Positions 8,982-16,681 of a stretch of DNA of 57,711 nt are shown piece after piece; position 1 is the first letter of the stretch; every line of letters starts with the position of its first letter. Source of the stretch: Gemmatimonadaceae bacterium (GTDB taxonomy: Bacteria; Gemmatimonadota; Gemmatimonadetes; Gemmatimonadales; Gemmatimonadaceae); assembly GCA_035633115.1 (NCBI GenBank), contig DASQFN010000080.1, positions 1-57,711 on the forward strand, in the 5' to 3' direction. Position numbers and translations under genes: made by a program. The notes below the pieces were generated by a model. That model made no database searches and was not told where the DNA came from. It saw nothing but the letters and a program-made list of their open reading frames with translations.

Positions 8982-9872
8982 ATGGCGGAGAACGAAAATC
9001 AGGAAGGCGAAGCACCGGCAGCACCGGCAGCACCGGCAGCACCGGCAGCTCCGGCAGCTCCGGCAGCTCCGGACGAGCGGCCCGCGGCGAGCGAAGAGCG
9101 ACCGGCGGCGGCTGAAGAGCGTCCGGCACGGTCGACAGGTGGACGCAGCGCGCGCAGCGGCGGCGGAGCCGGCGGGCCTGGAGGTCGCGGCGGCCGCGGC
9201 GGTGGTGGACGCGGCGGTCCGGGCGGCGGACGTGGCGGACCCGGCGGCGGTCGAGGCGGGCCCGGCGGCGGCGGTGGTCGCGAAGGCGCGGCAGGACGCT
9301 CGCGCGACGGCAAAGGACGTGACGGCGGAAGAGGCGACGGTCGCGGCGGAGACGGCGGAAGCGAGCTGGTCGAGAATGTCATCGCGATCAATCGCGTCGC
9401 CAAGGTTGTGAAGGGTGGCCGGCGGTTCTCCTTCAATGCCCTCGTCGCCGTGGGCGACGGCCAGGGCAAGGTGGGATTCTCGACGGGGAAGGCAAACGAA
9501 GTTTCCGAAGCGGTCCGCAAAGCGGTCGACAGCGCGCGCCGCAACATGACGCGCATCCCGATGACGGGCGGAACGATTCCGCACGAGGTCGTGGGCTGCC
9601 ATGGCGCGGGCAAAGTTCTCATGAAGCCGGCCGCGCCCGGAGCAGGGGTAATTGCCGGCGGTGCCGTACGCGCTATCATGGAATGCGCCGGAATTCAGGA
9701 CATTCTGACGAAGAGTCTCGGCTCGACGAATCCGCACAACATGGTTCTCGCCGCGCTCGACGGGCTGAAGCAGCTCACGACGGTCGAAGAGATCGCGCGC
9801 GAGCGCGGTGTGGAAGTGCACACGCTCGGCTATCGGTCGCGCGCGAAGATCAAGGAGGCACAACTTGGCTAG
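8982..9872 (+). CDS. rpsE: 30S ribosomal protein S5 with a 130-residue Ala-Pro / Gly-Arg N-terminal extension
   Basis: S5 helps proofreading and mRNA entry. The standard core runs from about residue 127 ([33 protein letters not shown]) to the end and contains [10 protein letters not shown] and [21 protein letters not shown]. Before it lie, in order, six to seven Ala-Ala-Pro units encoded by a 9-base tandem repeat, an acidic Glu/Arg/Pro part, and an [11 protein letters not shown] stretch of roughly 70 residues. The total is 296 residues against about 165. The ATG at 8982 is four bases after rplR, and no in-frame ATG lies near the core start. Confidence 0.95.
   Translation: MAENENQEGEAPAAPAAPAAPAAPAAPAAPDERPAASEERPAAAEERPARSTGGRSARSGGGAGGPGGRGGRGGGGRGGPGGGRGGPGGGRGGPGGGGGREGAAGRSRDGKGRDGGRGDGRGGDGGSELVENVIAINRVAKVVKGGRRFSFNALVAVGDGQGKVGFSTGKANEVSEAVRKAVDSARRNMTRIPMTGGTIPHEVVGCHGAGKVLMKPAAPGAGVIAGGAVRAIMECAGIQDILTKSLGSTNPHNMVLAALDGLKQLTTVEEIARERGVEVHTLGYRSRAKIKEAQLG
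9012..9072 (+). repeat. In-frame 9-base tandem repeat in rpsE
   Basis: Four exact copies of GCACCGGCA are followed by two to three copies with T for A at the third base (GCTCCGGCA). All are in the rpsE frame and each encodes Ala-Pro-Ala. Perfect tandem copies in multiples of three should expand and shrink without disrupting the frame. Confidence 0.9.
9852..9858 (+). promoter_or_regulatory. Strong ribosome-binding site setting the TTG start of rpmD
   Basis: AAGGAGG lies inside the end of rpsE, six bases before TTG at 9865. It shows that L30 begins at this TTG and not at an ATG 57 bases upstream, whose product would carry residues unlike the family. Confidence 0.85.
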
Positions 9873-10116
9873 GACTCACGTTTGGTGGAATACCAAGGGC
9901 CCGAAGAAGACGGAGAAGTCGATACTCACGTCGGGCAATGTGCGGATCAAGCAGGTTCGGAGCGGCATCGGGCACACGTGGCGCATGCGACACACGCTCG
10001 CCGCGATGGGACTCAGGCACCATCAGGATGTGATCGTTGTGAAGGATTCTCCTTCGCTGCGCGGACAGATCAAGCGCGTTCGTCACCTGATCGAAGTGAC
10101 GACGGTAGAGGAATAG
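9865..10116 (+). CDS. rpmD: 50S ribosomal protein L30
   Basis: The 83-residue product contains the L30 core from about residue 27 ([53 protein letters not shown]). The first 25 residues ([22 protein letters not shown]) are an addition to the usual 58-60 residues. The start is TTG, chosen from the AAGGAGG site six bases upstream, and it overlaps the rpsE stop by eight bases. A longer frame opening at 9808 is in the same frame but lies wholly inside rpsE. Confidence 0.93.
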   Translation: MARTHVWWNTKGPKKTEKSILTSGNVRIKQVRSGIGHTWRMRHTLAAMGLRHHQDVIVVKDSPSLRGQIKRVRHLIEVTTVEE

Positions 10117-10120
10117 ACGA

Positions 10121-10633
10121 GTGGCGAGAAAGACAGCAGCTGAGGGTAAGCGCGACCACGAGATCATCGCGCGGTCCGAGAGGATCGGGCTTCACAATCT
10201 CGTTGCCGCGCCCGGCTCGCACCGGAATCGTAAGCGCCTGGGACGCGGCCCGGGATCGGGCACCGGAAAAACCTCCGGGAAGGGCCACAAGGGAATCAAG
10301 GCGCGCGCCGGCCATCACGGGCCCGGCGGAGGAAAGCCCCGGTTCGAAGGCGGCCAGATGCCGCTCACCCGGCGGCTGCCAAAGCGCGGTTTCACGAATA
10401 TCTTTCGCGTCGAGCACCAGGTCGTTCGGTTGAACGATCTCGACCGTCTGCCCGAGGGAATGGAAGTGACTGAGCAGACGCTCGCCGACGTCGGGCTGAT
10501 CCACAAGCGAAAGGGTCCGGCCAAGGTGCTGGCAAATGGCGATCTGTCGCGCGCCGTCACCGTTCGCGGCGTGAAGATGAGCGCCGGCGCACGCGCGAAG
10601 ATCGAAGCGGCCGGAGGCCGCGTCGAGGAGTAA
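10121..10633 (+). CDS. rplO: 50S ribosomal protein L15
   Basis: L15 is a late-assembly large-subunit protein. The core [35 protein letters not shown], the [17 protein letters not shown] loop and the C-terminal [25 protein letters not shown] segment are clear. The GTG start at 10121 adds a charged N-terminal stretch of about 22 residues before the family start, giving 170 residues. It begins four bases after rpmD and ends one base before the secY start. Confidence 0.96.
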   Translation: MARKTAAEGKRDHEIIARSERIGLHNLVAAPGSHRNRKRLGRGPGSGTGKTSGKGHKGIKARAGHHGPGGGKPRFEGGQMPLTRRLPKRGFTNIFRVEHQVVRLNDLDRLPEGMEVTEQTLADVGLIHKRKGPAKVLANGDLSRAVTVRGVKMSAGARAKIEAAGGRVEE

Positions 10634-10634
10634 C

Positions 10635-11966
10635 ATGGCGCAAAACAACGCGGCATCGGCGGTTCAGAACATCTATCGGACCCCCGAGCTGTGGCAGAAA
10701 ATCACCTTCACCTTCATATGCCTGGTGCTCTACCGCATCGGGTCGCATATCACGGTGCCTGGTGTGGACGTCGTCGCGATCACCGACTTCTTCAGGAATC
10801 AAGGCGGCGGCGGAATCCTCGGTCTCTACGACCTCTTCGTCGGCGGCGGACTCTCGCGGGCGACCGTGTTCGCGCTGGGAATCATGCCGTACATATCGGC
10901 CAGCATCTTCATGCAGATCGCCGGCGCAGTGGTGCCGACGATCGAGAAGATGCAGAAGGACGAAGAGGGACGAAAAAAGATCACGCAGTGGTCGCGTTAT
11001 CTGACGGTCCTGCTCGCCATCGTCCAGGGATATGGATTCGCGCTGTTCACATCTTCGCTCGAGAATGCGGTCCTGCGCCCGGGAATGATGTTCACGTTCC
11101 AGATGGTGCTCTTCCTCACCGCCGGCGCAATCTTCGTCATGTGGCTCGGCGAGCAGATCACCGAGCGTGGTCTGGGCAACGGCGCCAGCCTCATAATCTT
11201 CTTCTCGATCGTCGAGCGATTCTGGCCCAGCATCTTCAGCACGTTCACCTTCGTCCAGACGCAGGCCGTCGGACTGTTCTCGCTCATCGTTCTCGGCGTC
11301 GTGATGGTGGCTGTGGTTGCTGGAACATGCGCTGTGACGATGGCCGCTCGACGGGTGATGATACAGATACCGCAGCGCACGATGGCCCGCGGCCGGATGC
11401 GCGAGGCGGCCAAGAATTTCATCCCGCTTCGCGTGAATGCTTCAGGCGTCATGCCGATCATCTTCGCCCAGTCGGTGATCGTGGTTCCGGGTGCCATTGC
11501 GCAATTCAGCGGCAATGAGCAGGCGAAGATAATTTCCGATTACTTCCAGCCGGGCACCTGGGTCTACTATCTGCTGTCTGCGACCCTGATTGTGTTCTTC
11601 ACCTACTTCTACACGTCGATCATCTTCAACCCGATCGACCTTTCGGAGAACCTCAAGAAGCAGGGTGGATTCATTCCTGGCGTAAAGCCGGGAAGCAGGA
11701 CGGCTGAATACATCGACCACGTCGTCACCCGCATCACGCTGCCTGGCGCAATCTTCCTGACGTTCATCGCTCTCCTGCCGATCTTCATTGCCGACATGAT
11801 CAACGTGCCTTTCCAGTTCGGCGGAACGTCGCTCCTGATCGTTGTCGGTGTCGCGCTCGATACAATGGCGCAGATCCAGCAGCACCTGCTGCTCAGGAAA
11901 TACGACGGCTTCATGAAGAAAGGTCGCGTGCGTTTCCGCGGCCGTCAGGCGATGGGCGGCTTCTAA
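10635..11966 (+). CDS. secY: Protein translocase subunit SecY
   Basis: SecY forms the channel of the Sec translocon in the inner membrane. The 443-residue product has about ten hydrophobic segments. It carries the plug region after ITDFFRNQGGGGILGLYDLF, the LGIMPYISASIFMQI segment, the cytoplasmic loop RRVMIQIPQRTMARGR, and the C5 region around NPIDLSENLKKQGGFIPGVKPG. Length agrees with the family. It is the last gene before a 110-base repeat-filled gap, which may weaken coupling to adk. Confidence 0.98.
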   Translation: MAQNNAASAVQNIYRTPELWQKITFTFICLVLYRIGSHITVPGVDVVAITDFFRNQGGGGILGLYDLFVGGGLSRATVFALGIMPYISASIFMQIAGAVVPTIEKMQKDEEGRKKITQWSRYLTVLLAIVQGYGFALFTSSLENAVLRPGMMFTFQMVLFLTAGAIFVMWLGEQITERGLGNGASLIIFFSIVERFWPSIFSTFTFVQTQAVGLFSLIVLGVVMVAVVAGTCAVTMAARRVMIQIPQRTMARGRMREAAKNFIPLRVNASGVMPIIFAQSVIVVPGAIAQFSGNEQAKIISDYFQPGTWVYYLLSATLIVFFTYFYTSIIFNPIDLSENLKKQGGFIPGVKPGSRTAEYIDHVVTRITLPGAIFLTFIALLPIFIADMINVPFQFGGTSLLIVVGVALDTMAQIQQHLLLRKYDGFMKKGRVRFRGRQAMGGF

Positions 11967-12076
11967 AACCGACCCGTTAACCGCTGCCCGTACCTGTTGG
12001 CCGTTAGCCGTTAGTCGCTATCCGATCCCGTTACCAGGTTTGCAGTAACCCGCCGAGGCGGCCGATACATTAACGA
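11967..12076. repeat. Intergenic degenerate repeat, family A, second copy
   Basis: The secY-adk gap is again made of CCCGTTA, GCCGTTAG and related units. It shares an exact 22-base block (11985-12006) with the rpsC-rplP gap. Both copies have the same orientation relative to the operon. No terminator with a T-tract is visible, so transcription into adk could continue. Confidence 0.75.
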
Positions 12077-12712
12077 ATGATCATCGTGCTGCTTGGCCCA
12101 CCGGGCTCGGGGAAGGGAACGCAAGGCGAGCGCCTCGCCGAGCGCCTCGGTATTCCGAAGATCGCAACAGGTGATGTGCTGCGAGAAGCGATTCGGGATC
12201 GCACAAAGCAGGGGCTCGCGGCCAAGGCGTTCATGGATCGCGGAGATCTCGTTCCGGACTCGGTGATTCTCGGCATCATGAAGGATGCGCTTGGCTCGCC
12301 GAGCGCCGCGAAGGGCGCGATTCTCGATGGCGTCGTGCGGACCGTTCCGCAGGCAGAGGGACTGGTGAAGCTGGTTTCCGAGCTCGGGCGAAAAGTGGAC
12401 AAGGTTCTTCTTTTCGATATCGATGACGAGGAGCTCATCCGCAGACTCAGCGGGCGAACTGTCTGCGAGAACTGCCAGACGCCATACAAAGGTCGGGAGC
12501 CGGGCAGCATCTGCCCGAAGTGCGGCGGGAAACTGGTGCGCCGTCCGGACGACGAGTCTGCGGCAGTTCGCACGCGACTGCAGGTGTACCGCACGCAGAC
12601 AGCGCCGGTGATCCAGTGGACGCGAGATCACGGGCTCGATGTCGCGGAGATCGACGCCACTGGCGAGCTCGACGCGATCACCGATCGCGCCATGAAAGCG
12701 CTGGAGTCATGA
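12077..12712 (+). CDS. adk: Adenylate kinase with zinc-binding lid
   Basis: The enzyme interconverts ATP plus AMP and two ADP in the cytoplasm. The P-loop GPPGSGKGTQ is at residues 7-16. Next come the AMP-binding ATGDVLREAI segment and the DGVVRTVPQAEGL segment, where the family usually has DGFPRT, so the phenylalanine-proline is replaced by valine-valine. The lid has two cysteine pairs (CENC and CPKC), as in Gram-positive and thermophile zinc-type enzymes. At 211 residues it is a long-form enzyme. It overlaps map by four bases (ATGA). Confidence 0.97.
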   Translation: MIIVLLGPPGSGKGTQGERLAERLGIPKIATGDVLREAIRDRTKQGLAAKAFMDRGDLVPDSVILGIMKDALGSPSAAKGAILDGVVRTVPQAEGLVKLVSELGRKVDKVLLFDIDDEELIRRLSGRTVCENCQTPYKGREPGSICPKCGGKLVRRPDDESAAVRTRLQVYRTQTAPVIQWTRDHGLDVAEIDATGELDAITDRAMKALES

Positions 12713-13461
12713 TCCAGCTCAAGTCGCAACGGGAGATCGAAGTGATGGCTCGCGGAGGCCGGATCCTCGCCGAAGCCGTGACGTTAATGGAGAAGTCCGT
12801 GCGTCCGGGTATCTCGACGCAGGATCTCGACAAGATCGCGGAGGATTTCATCCGCAGCCACGATGGTGCGGTGCCGTCGTTCAAGGGCCTTTACAATTTC
12901 CCCGCCAGCATCTGTACCTCGATCAACAACGAGATCGTGCACGGTATTCCCTCTCGTAAGCGAGTGCTTGTCGAAGGAGATATCGTTTCCGTTGATATCG
13001 GCGTGAAGTTCGAGGGATATCACACGGATTCGGCGACGACCGTGCCGGTCGGCGAGATTGCTGATGAATCGCGCCGTTTGCTGGCGGTGACTCGCGAGGC
13101 GCTGGAGGCCGGCGTCAGCGCGGCAAGGAATGGGAACCACCTGGGGGACATCGGGGCTGCGGTTCAGCAGGTGGTCGAGCGGGGCGGCTTCAGCGTAGTT
13201 CGAGACCTCGTCGGTCACGGTATAGGGTCGGGCTTTCACGAAGAGCCGCAGGTTCCGAACTACGGCAAGCCGAAGCGCGGCTTGAGGCTCGTGCCCGGTC
13301 TTACCATCGCGATCGAGCCGATGGTGAATGTCGGCAAGTCTGGCATCCGGACGATGCCGGATCGGTGGACCGTGGTTACGATCGATGGTACGCGCTCTGC
13401 GCACTTCGAGCACACGGTCGCGATCACGGAGAATGCGCCGAGGATCCTGACAGCGGCGTGA
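12709..13461 (+). CDS. map: Methionine aminopeptidase, type I
   Basis: This enzyme removes the initiator methionine from nascent proteins. The 250-residue product starts at ATG 12709, overlapping adk, and has no N-terminal extension. Metal ligands are visible in order: the two aspartates in SVDIGVKFEGYHTDSATT, the histidine of GHGIGSGFHEEP, and the glutamates of TIAIEPM and HFEHTVAI. It closes the ribosomal operon here. infA-rpmJ-rpsM and the rest, which normally follow, are missing from the window. Confidence 0.97.
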   Translation: MIQLKSQREIEVMARGGRILAEAVTLMEKSVRPGISTQDLDKIAEDFIRSHDGAVPSFKGLYNFPASICTSINNEIVHGIPSRKRVLVEGDIVSVDIGVKFEGYHTDSATTVPVGEIADESRRLLAVTREALEAGVSAARNGNHLGDIGAAVQQVVERGGFSVVRDLVGHGIGSGFHEEPQVPNYGKPKRGLRLVPGLTIAIEPMVNVGKSGIRTMPDRWTVVTIDGTRSAHFEHTVAITENAPRILTAA

Positions 13462-13486
13462 CTCAGGCGGGCAGAGCGTGGGGCAG

Positions 13487-13894
13487 TCAGGAAGCGACTA
13501 CCGAGACTCCCCTGATTGCATTGAAATCGCTGTCGAAAGTTGCGACGAATCCGGGCGAATGTCGTCGCGCGACGGTCACGATGGCGGCATCGGTGAAGCT
13601 GAGATCGTGCGACCGGTCGCGCCCAAAGGTCTCGAACGTGTCGGAGAATATGTCCGAGCATGGAACGAAATCGATCTCCCGCGCATCGAGGAGAATCCTT
13701 CCCACGGTCACGGCCACCTTTCTGTCGCGCCGCGCTCGGAGCACGGTGACGGTTTCCAGGAAGACGTATTCGAGCAGAAGTCCCCGGCCCCACTTTCCAC
13801 CGATCAGCTGAATCATCATGCGTGCCGCAGCGGCATGATGCACGTCACGGGTGTTGTAGTAGGCGATCAGGAAGCTCGAATCGAGCACGATCAT
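13487..13894 (-). CDS. PIN-domain ribonuclease toxin (VapC/FitB-like)
   Basis: The 135-residue product is a PIN-domain protein. These are magnesium-dependent RNases that act as toxins, often on tRNA. Acidic residues at expected places are D5 (VLDSSFL), E42 or E47 (LLLEYVFLET), D102 (SFTDAAIVTVA) and D121/D123 (TFDSDF). It overlaps the upstream antitoxin gene by four bases, as in many toxin-antitoxin pairs. The target RNA cannot be read from sequence. It converges on map, with only 25 bases between the two ends. Confidence 0.88.
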   Translation of the reverse strand: MIVLDSSFLIAYYNTRDVHHAAAARMMIQLIGGKWGRGLLLEYVFLETVTVLRARRDRKVAVTVGRILLDAREIDFVPCSDIFSDTFETFGRDRSHDLSFTDAAIVTVARRHSPGFVATFDSDFNAIRGVSVVAS

Positions 13895-14130
13895 TCCGCG
13901 TCAGTCTCGTATGCGATAGCATCGATCTCTTCGCTGACCCGCTCGTTGCCCTTTGGAAACGGCTCGGGGACGAGATCGAGAAGGCTCCCGGTCTTCGATG
14001 GCTGCGGACGGGCGAGATACGCGCGCATGGCCTCGCTGACCGCCTTTCCGACGGTCATTCCAGTGAGCGCCGCGCGCGACCTGAGCTTCCGATAAAGCTC
14101 GGCATCGATGTTCCTGATCGTCGTATCCAT
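13891..14130 (-). CDS. Ribbon-helix-helix antitoxin of the PIN toxin
   Basis: The 79-residue product (from ATG at 14130) begins with MDTTIRNIDAELYRKLRSRAALTGMTVGKAVSEAMRAYL. This is a beta-strand followed by two helices, typical of FitA/Arc-like DNA-binding antitoxins. The Pro-rich and acidic second half would bind and neutralise the toxin. A TTG at 14148 would add six residues, but ATG gives the expected start of the fold. Autoregulation is likely through the palindromes just upstream. Confidence 0.85.
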   Translation of the reverse strand: MDTTIRNIDAELYRKLRSRAALTGMTVGKAVSEAMRAYLARPQPSKTGSLLDLVPEPFPKGNERVSEEIDAIAYETDAE

Positions 14131-14172
14131 GTCACCAATGTAACACAATCCGGTATTGCATGCAACACAACG
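14131..14172 (-). promoter_or_regulatory. Putative operator of the toxin-antitoxin operon
   Basis: Directly upstream of the antitoxin start lie the perfect 10-base palindrome TTGCATGCAA (14156-14165) and two copies of AACACAA (14142-14148 and 14164-14170). Ribbon-helix-helix antitoxins of this class bind such repeats in their own promoters. This is inference from position and symmetry. Confidence 0.45.
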
Positions 14173-14183
14173 TCACGTTCTCG

Positions 14184-15800
14184 CTATTGCAGTGCTTTCT
14201 CTACCAAGTTCATTGTTGCTCTTGTGCGCGTCTCCGTCCGCTGCACCAGCTCCATCGCTTCGCGCACTAGAAGCTCCCCGCTCGAGGGGTCGTCGAGCGA
14301 TGACACGTTGATTCGCACGTTGTAGGCGGCGCCTTTGCAACCCGCGTCGGCCAAGAGTGCGGCAACCCCCGAGTCCGTAATCGCCTTCGAATTACCCTTC
14401 TCTGCAACTGCGGCGGCGAGATCCGCAACGCCGGCACAGGCGCGAGCCGTCTCGAGCGGTATCTCTGACGCGGCGAGGAGCGCAGTCGTGATGGCCTGCT
14501 TCCGGGCGTCCACTTCCGCTTCCGTGCCCTTCGGCATCTTATACGCCGCAGATACCGCCGAATAAACTACGGCGTCACTCGCTACCAGGCCCTCGAGTTT
14601 TTCCATCAGCGCAGCGGCGCTCGACGCGATATCGGCGATCTCCGATTCAACGGCGGCGTATTTCTTTTTTCCGAGGGTGAGGCCGGTCACCATGCGGGTG
14701 AGCGCCGCGGCGAGTGCGCCTGCGTACGCCGCGACGCTGCCCCCACCGGGAACGGGCTCGGCTGACGCGACAGCGGAGAGAAACGCATCAGACGCCGCGG
14801 CGCGCTTCGCATCGGGAGCGGGGGACTGATCCACGCCTGCCGCGGCGGGCTTCGCCTCGGGAGTGGGGGACTGCTCTGCGACTGCCCCGGCGCCTGACGC
14901 GCGCATCGCGCCTGCGACCTGCCGCTCGAGCACCTGATCATTCGTGAACTGCGCGAGCTTGAGGTAGTGCTTTGCCGAGTCGAAGAGGACGCGCTCCGGA
15001 ACGAGTCCGATGATCTCGCTCCACGTGACTTCGGCACCGGCTGCCTTTGCCTGCTCGGAGATGAAATCGAACGGAACGTGAAGTGGAGTGGCCTCGGTAT
15101 CGACGAGATTCATCGAGACCTGCGCCTGACCGTCCACCTCGAGGCCGAGGCCTTTGACGTGCTTGAATCCGCCGGACGACTCGCGCACGCCTTTGGCGAT
15201 GGTCTTTGCGAGCGGCAGGTTGCCTGCGTCGCCCAGGTACACGTTGTACGCGACGAGAAACGGGCGCGCGCCGATTGCTACCGCACCGGCGGACGCGTGA
15301 ATCACGCGCGGTCCAAAGTCAGGATCGCGATCGGGATTGGAGCCGATCTCTGTTGAAAGCGCCTCGAACTGTCCCCGCCGAACATCTGCGAGATTGACGC
15401 GAGTCGGCCGAGTTGCCGCGCGCTCGTAGAGATACACGGGAATGCCCAGCTCATCACCGACGCGCCGGCCGAGGTCGCGCGCGAGCGTGATGCAATCGTC
15501 CATCGTAGTGTCTTCGAGCGGAACGAACGGGACGACGTCAGCGGCGCCTATGCGCGGATGCTCGCCGGAATGCTGGCGCATGTCGATTTTCGCCCCCGCC
15601 ACCTGTATGCCCGCGAACGCCGCTTCGACCGCGCGCTCGAGGGGAACGACGAACGTAATCACCGACCGGTTGTGCGAAGCATCCGATGATGCGTCGAGGA
15701 CGGTCACGCCCTCCACCGCGGCTATCGCGTCACGAATCGCCTTGACGACCTCGGGCCGCCGGCCCTCGGAGAAATTGGGAACGCATTCTACGAGCTTCAT
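14184..15800 (-). CDS. ftcD: Bifunctional glutamate formimidoyltransferase / formimidoyl-THF cyclodeaminase
   Basis: The 538-residue product joins two enzymes of one-carbon and histidine catabolism. The N-terminal half (about 1-300) starts MKLVECVPNFSEGRR and contains QHSGEHPRIGAADVVPFVPL with the catalytic-type histidine. It transfers a formimino group from formiminoglutamate to tetrahydrofolate. The C-terminal part (about 350-538) is a helical cyclodeaminase (PVPGGGSVAAYAGALAAALTRMVTGLT). A linker rich in Ala, Pro and Ser contains two related copies of an SP-P-AK-AAA unit. ATG at 15800 overlaps the upstream gene stop. No other hut genes are nearby. Confidence 0.92.
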   Translation of the reverse strand: MKLVECVPNFSEGRRPEVVKAIRDAIAAVEGVTVLDASSDASHNRSVITFVVPLERAVEAAFAGIQVAGAKIDMRQHSGEHPRIGAADVVPFVPLEDTTMDDCITLARDLGRRVGDELGIPVYLYERAATRPTRVNLADVRRGQFEALSTEIGSNPDRDPDFGPRVIHASAGAVAIGARPFLVAYNVYLGDAGNLPLAKTIAKGVRESSGGFKHVKGLGLEVDGQAQVSMNLVDTEATPLHVPFDFISEQAKAAGAEVTWSEIIGLVPERVLFDSAKHYLKLAQFTNDQVLERQVAGAMRASGAGAVAEQSPTPEAKPAAAGVDQSPAPDAKRAAASDAFLSAVASAEPVPGGGSVAAYAGALAAALTRMVTGLTLGKKKYAAVESEIADIASSAAALMEKLEGLVASDAVVYSAVSAAYKMPKGTEAEVDARKQAITTALLAASEIPLETARACAGVADLAAAVAEKGNSKAITDSGVAALLADAGCKGAAYNVRINVSSLDDPSSGELLVREAMELVQRTETRTRATMNLVEKALQ

Positions 15801-16651
15801 CGTGCCAGGAGGGTGTGGTCTTCGACGGCGGCCTGAACGGTGCGCAGCAGCCAGGGCTGTATGTCCGGGTTGCCTGCAACGACTGAGCCGTGTGATATCG
15901 ACTTCGTCGTCCCATCGAGATCGGTGACCACTCCGCCCGCCTCCCGGACGATCAACACTCCGGCAGCGATGTCCCACGGTGCGAGCACAAGCTCCCAGAA
16001 TCCGTCGAAGCGGCCGCACGCAAGGTTCGACAAGTCGAGCGCCGCCGATCCTGCCCGGCGGATTCCAGCCGTGTGCCGGCTCACGTGGATGAACTGGCGC
16101 GCGTACTCCTCCAGCAGGTCATGTCGCTTGAACGGAAATCCGGTTCCGATCAAGGCGCGCGCAAGGGTGGATTCGCGCGAGACAGCAATCCGCTCGCCGT
16201 TGAGGTATGCGCCACCGTTTCGGACAGCGGTGAATGTTTCGTTCTTCGTGAGATTGCGCACAACACCGGCTACGAGGTCCGATCCATTGGTGACGGCTAT
16301 CGAGACCGAGTATTCAGGGTAGTCGTGAAGAAAGTTCGTCGTTCCGTCGAGCGGGTCGACGATGAAGCTGATTCCTCGCGCCGCAAGCGAGCCTTCGGGG
16401 GAAAGCTCTTCGCCGATGATTGTTGCATCGCGGCAATGGGCGCGAACAACGTCTGCAATGGCGGATTCTGCCGCCCTGTCGACTTCAGTCACGAAATCCG
16501 CAGAGCCTTTCTCCTCCCACACGAGCGAGGTGCGCCCGCCGACTGCGTCGTCGATCACGCGCACGGCTGCCGCAGCAGCGAAAACCGCAATGTCGAGCAG
16601 TTCCTGCGCGGAGAGCGCATCGTTATCAGTGGATCCGAAGTTTGCTTGCAA
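15797..16651 (-). CDS. Inositol-monophosphatase family phosphatase
   Basis: The product is a magnesium-dependent, lithium-sensitive-type sugar phosphatase (IMPase/CysQ/SuhB superfamily). Motifs are ADFVTEVDRAAE, GEELSPEG, the metal-binding DPLDGTTNFLHDYPEYSVSIA, and the C-terminal WDIAAGVLIVREAGG. Substrates could be myo-inositol-1-phosphate, histidinol phosphate or others. The start is uncertain: no ATG lies near the family start. I chose TTG at 16651 after GAGAGGAA, giving 284 residues. Longer versions run into trpS. It is coupled to ftcD by an ATGA overlap. Confidence 0.88.
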   Translation of the reverse strand: MQANFGSTDNDALSAQELLDIAVFAAAAAVRVIDDAVGGRTSLVWEEKGSADFVTEVDRAAESAIADVVRAHCRDATIIGEELSPEGSLAARGISFIVDPLDGTTNFLHDYPEYSVSIAVTNGSDLVAGVVRNLTKNETFTAVRNGGAYLNGERIAVSRESTLARALIGTGFPFKRHDLLEEYARQFIHVSRHTAGIRRAGSAALDLSNLACGRFDGFWELVLAPWDIAAGVLIVREAGGVVTDLDGTTKSISHGSVVAGNPDIQPWLLRTVQAAVEDHTLLAR

Positions 16652-16681
16652 CTCGTTCCTCTCAATCGTTAACTTCGCCGG

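Noticed and set aside
8883-9863. 326-codon open frame on the minus strand opposite rplR and rpsE
   Set aside because: It is a by-product of the GC-rich, stop-poor Gly/Ala/Pro repeats of rpsE. Its product is low-complexity Ala/Ser/Arg, and the plus strand encodes an unmistakable S5.
9808-9864. Longer L30 start (ATG 9808)
   Set aside because: The extra 19 residues lie inside rpsE and do not resemble L30. A strong AAGGAGG precedes the TTG at 9865.
15801-16019. Upstream extension of the ftcD frame (73 codons)
   Set aside because: It lies wholly inside the phosphatase gene, and the family starts at MKLVECVPNFSEG. The ATGA overlap supports the shorter gene.
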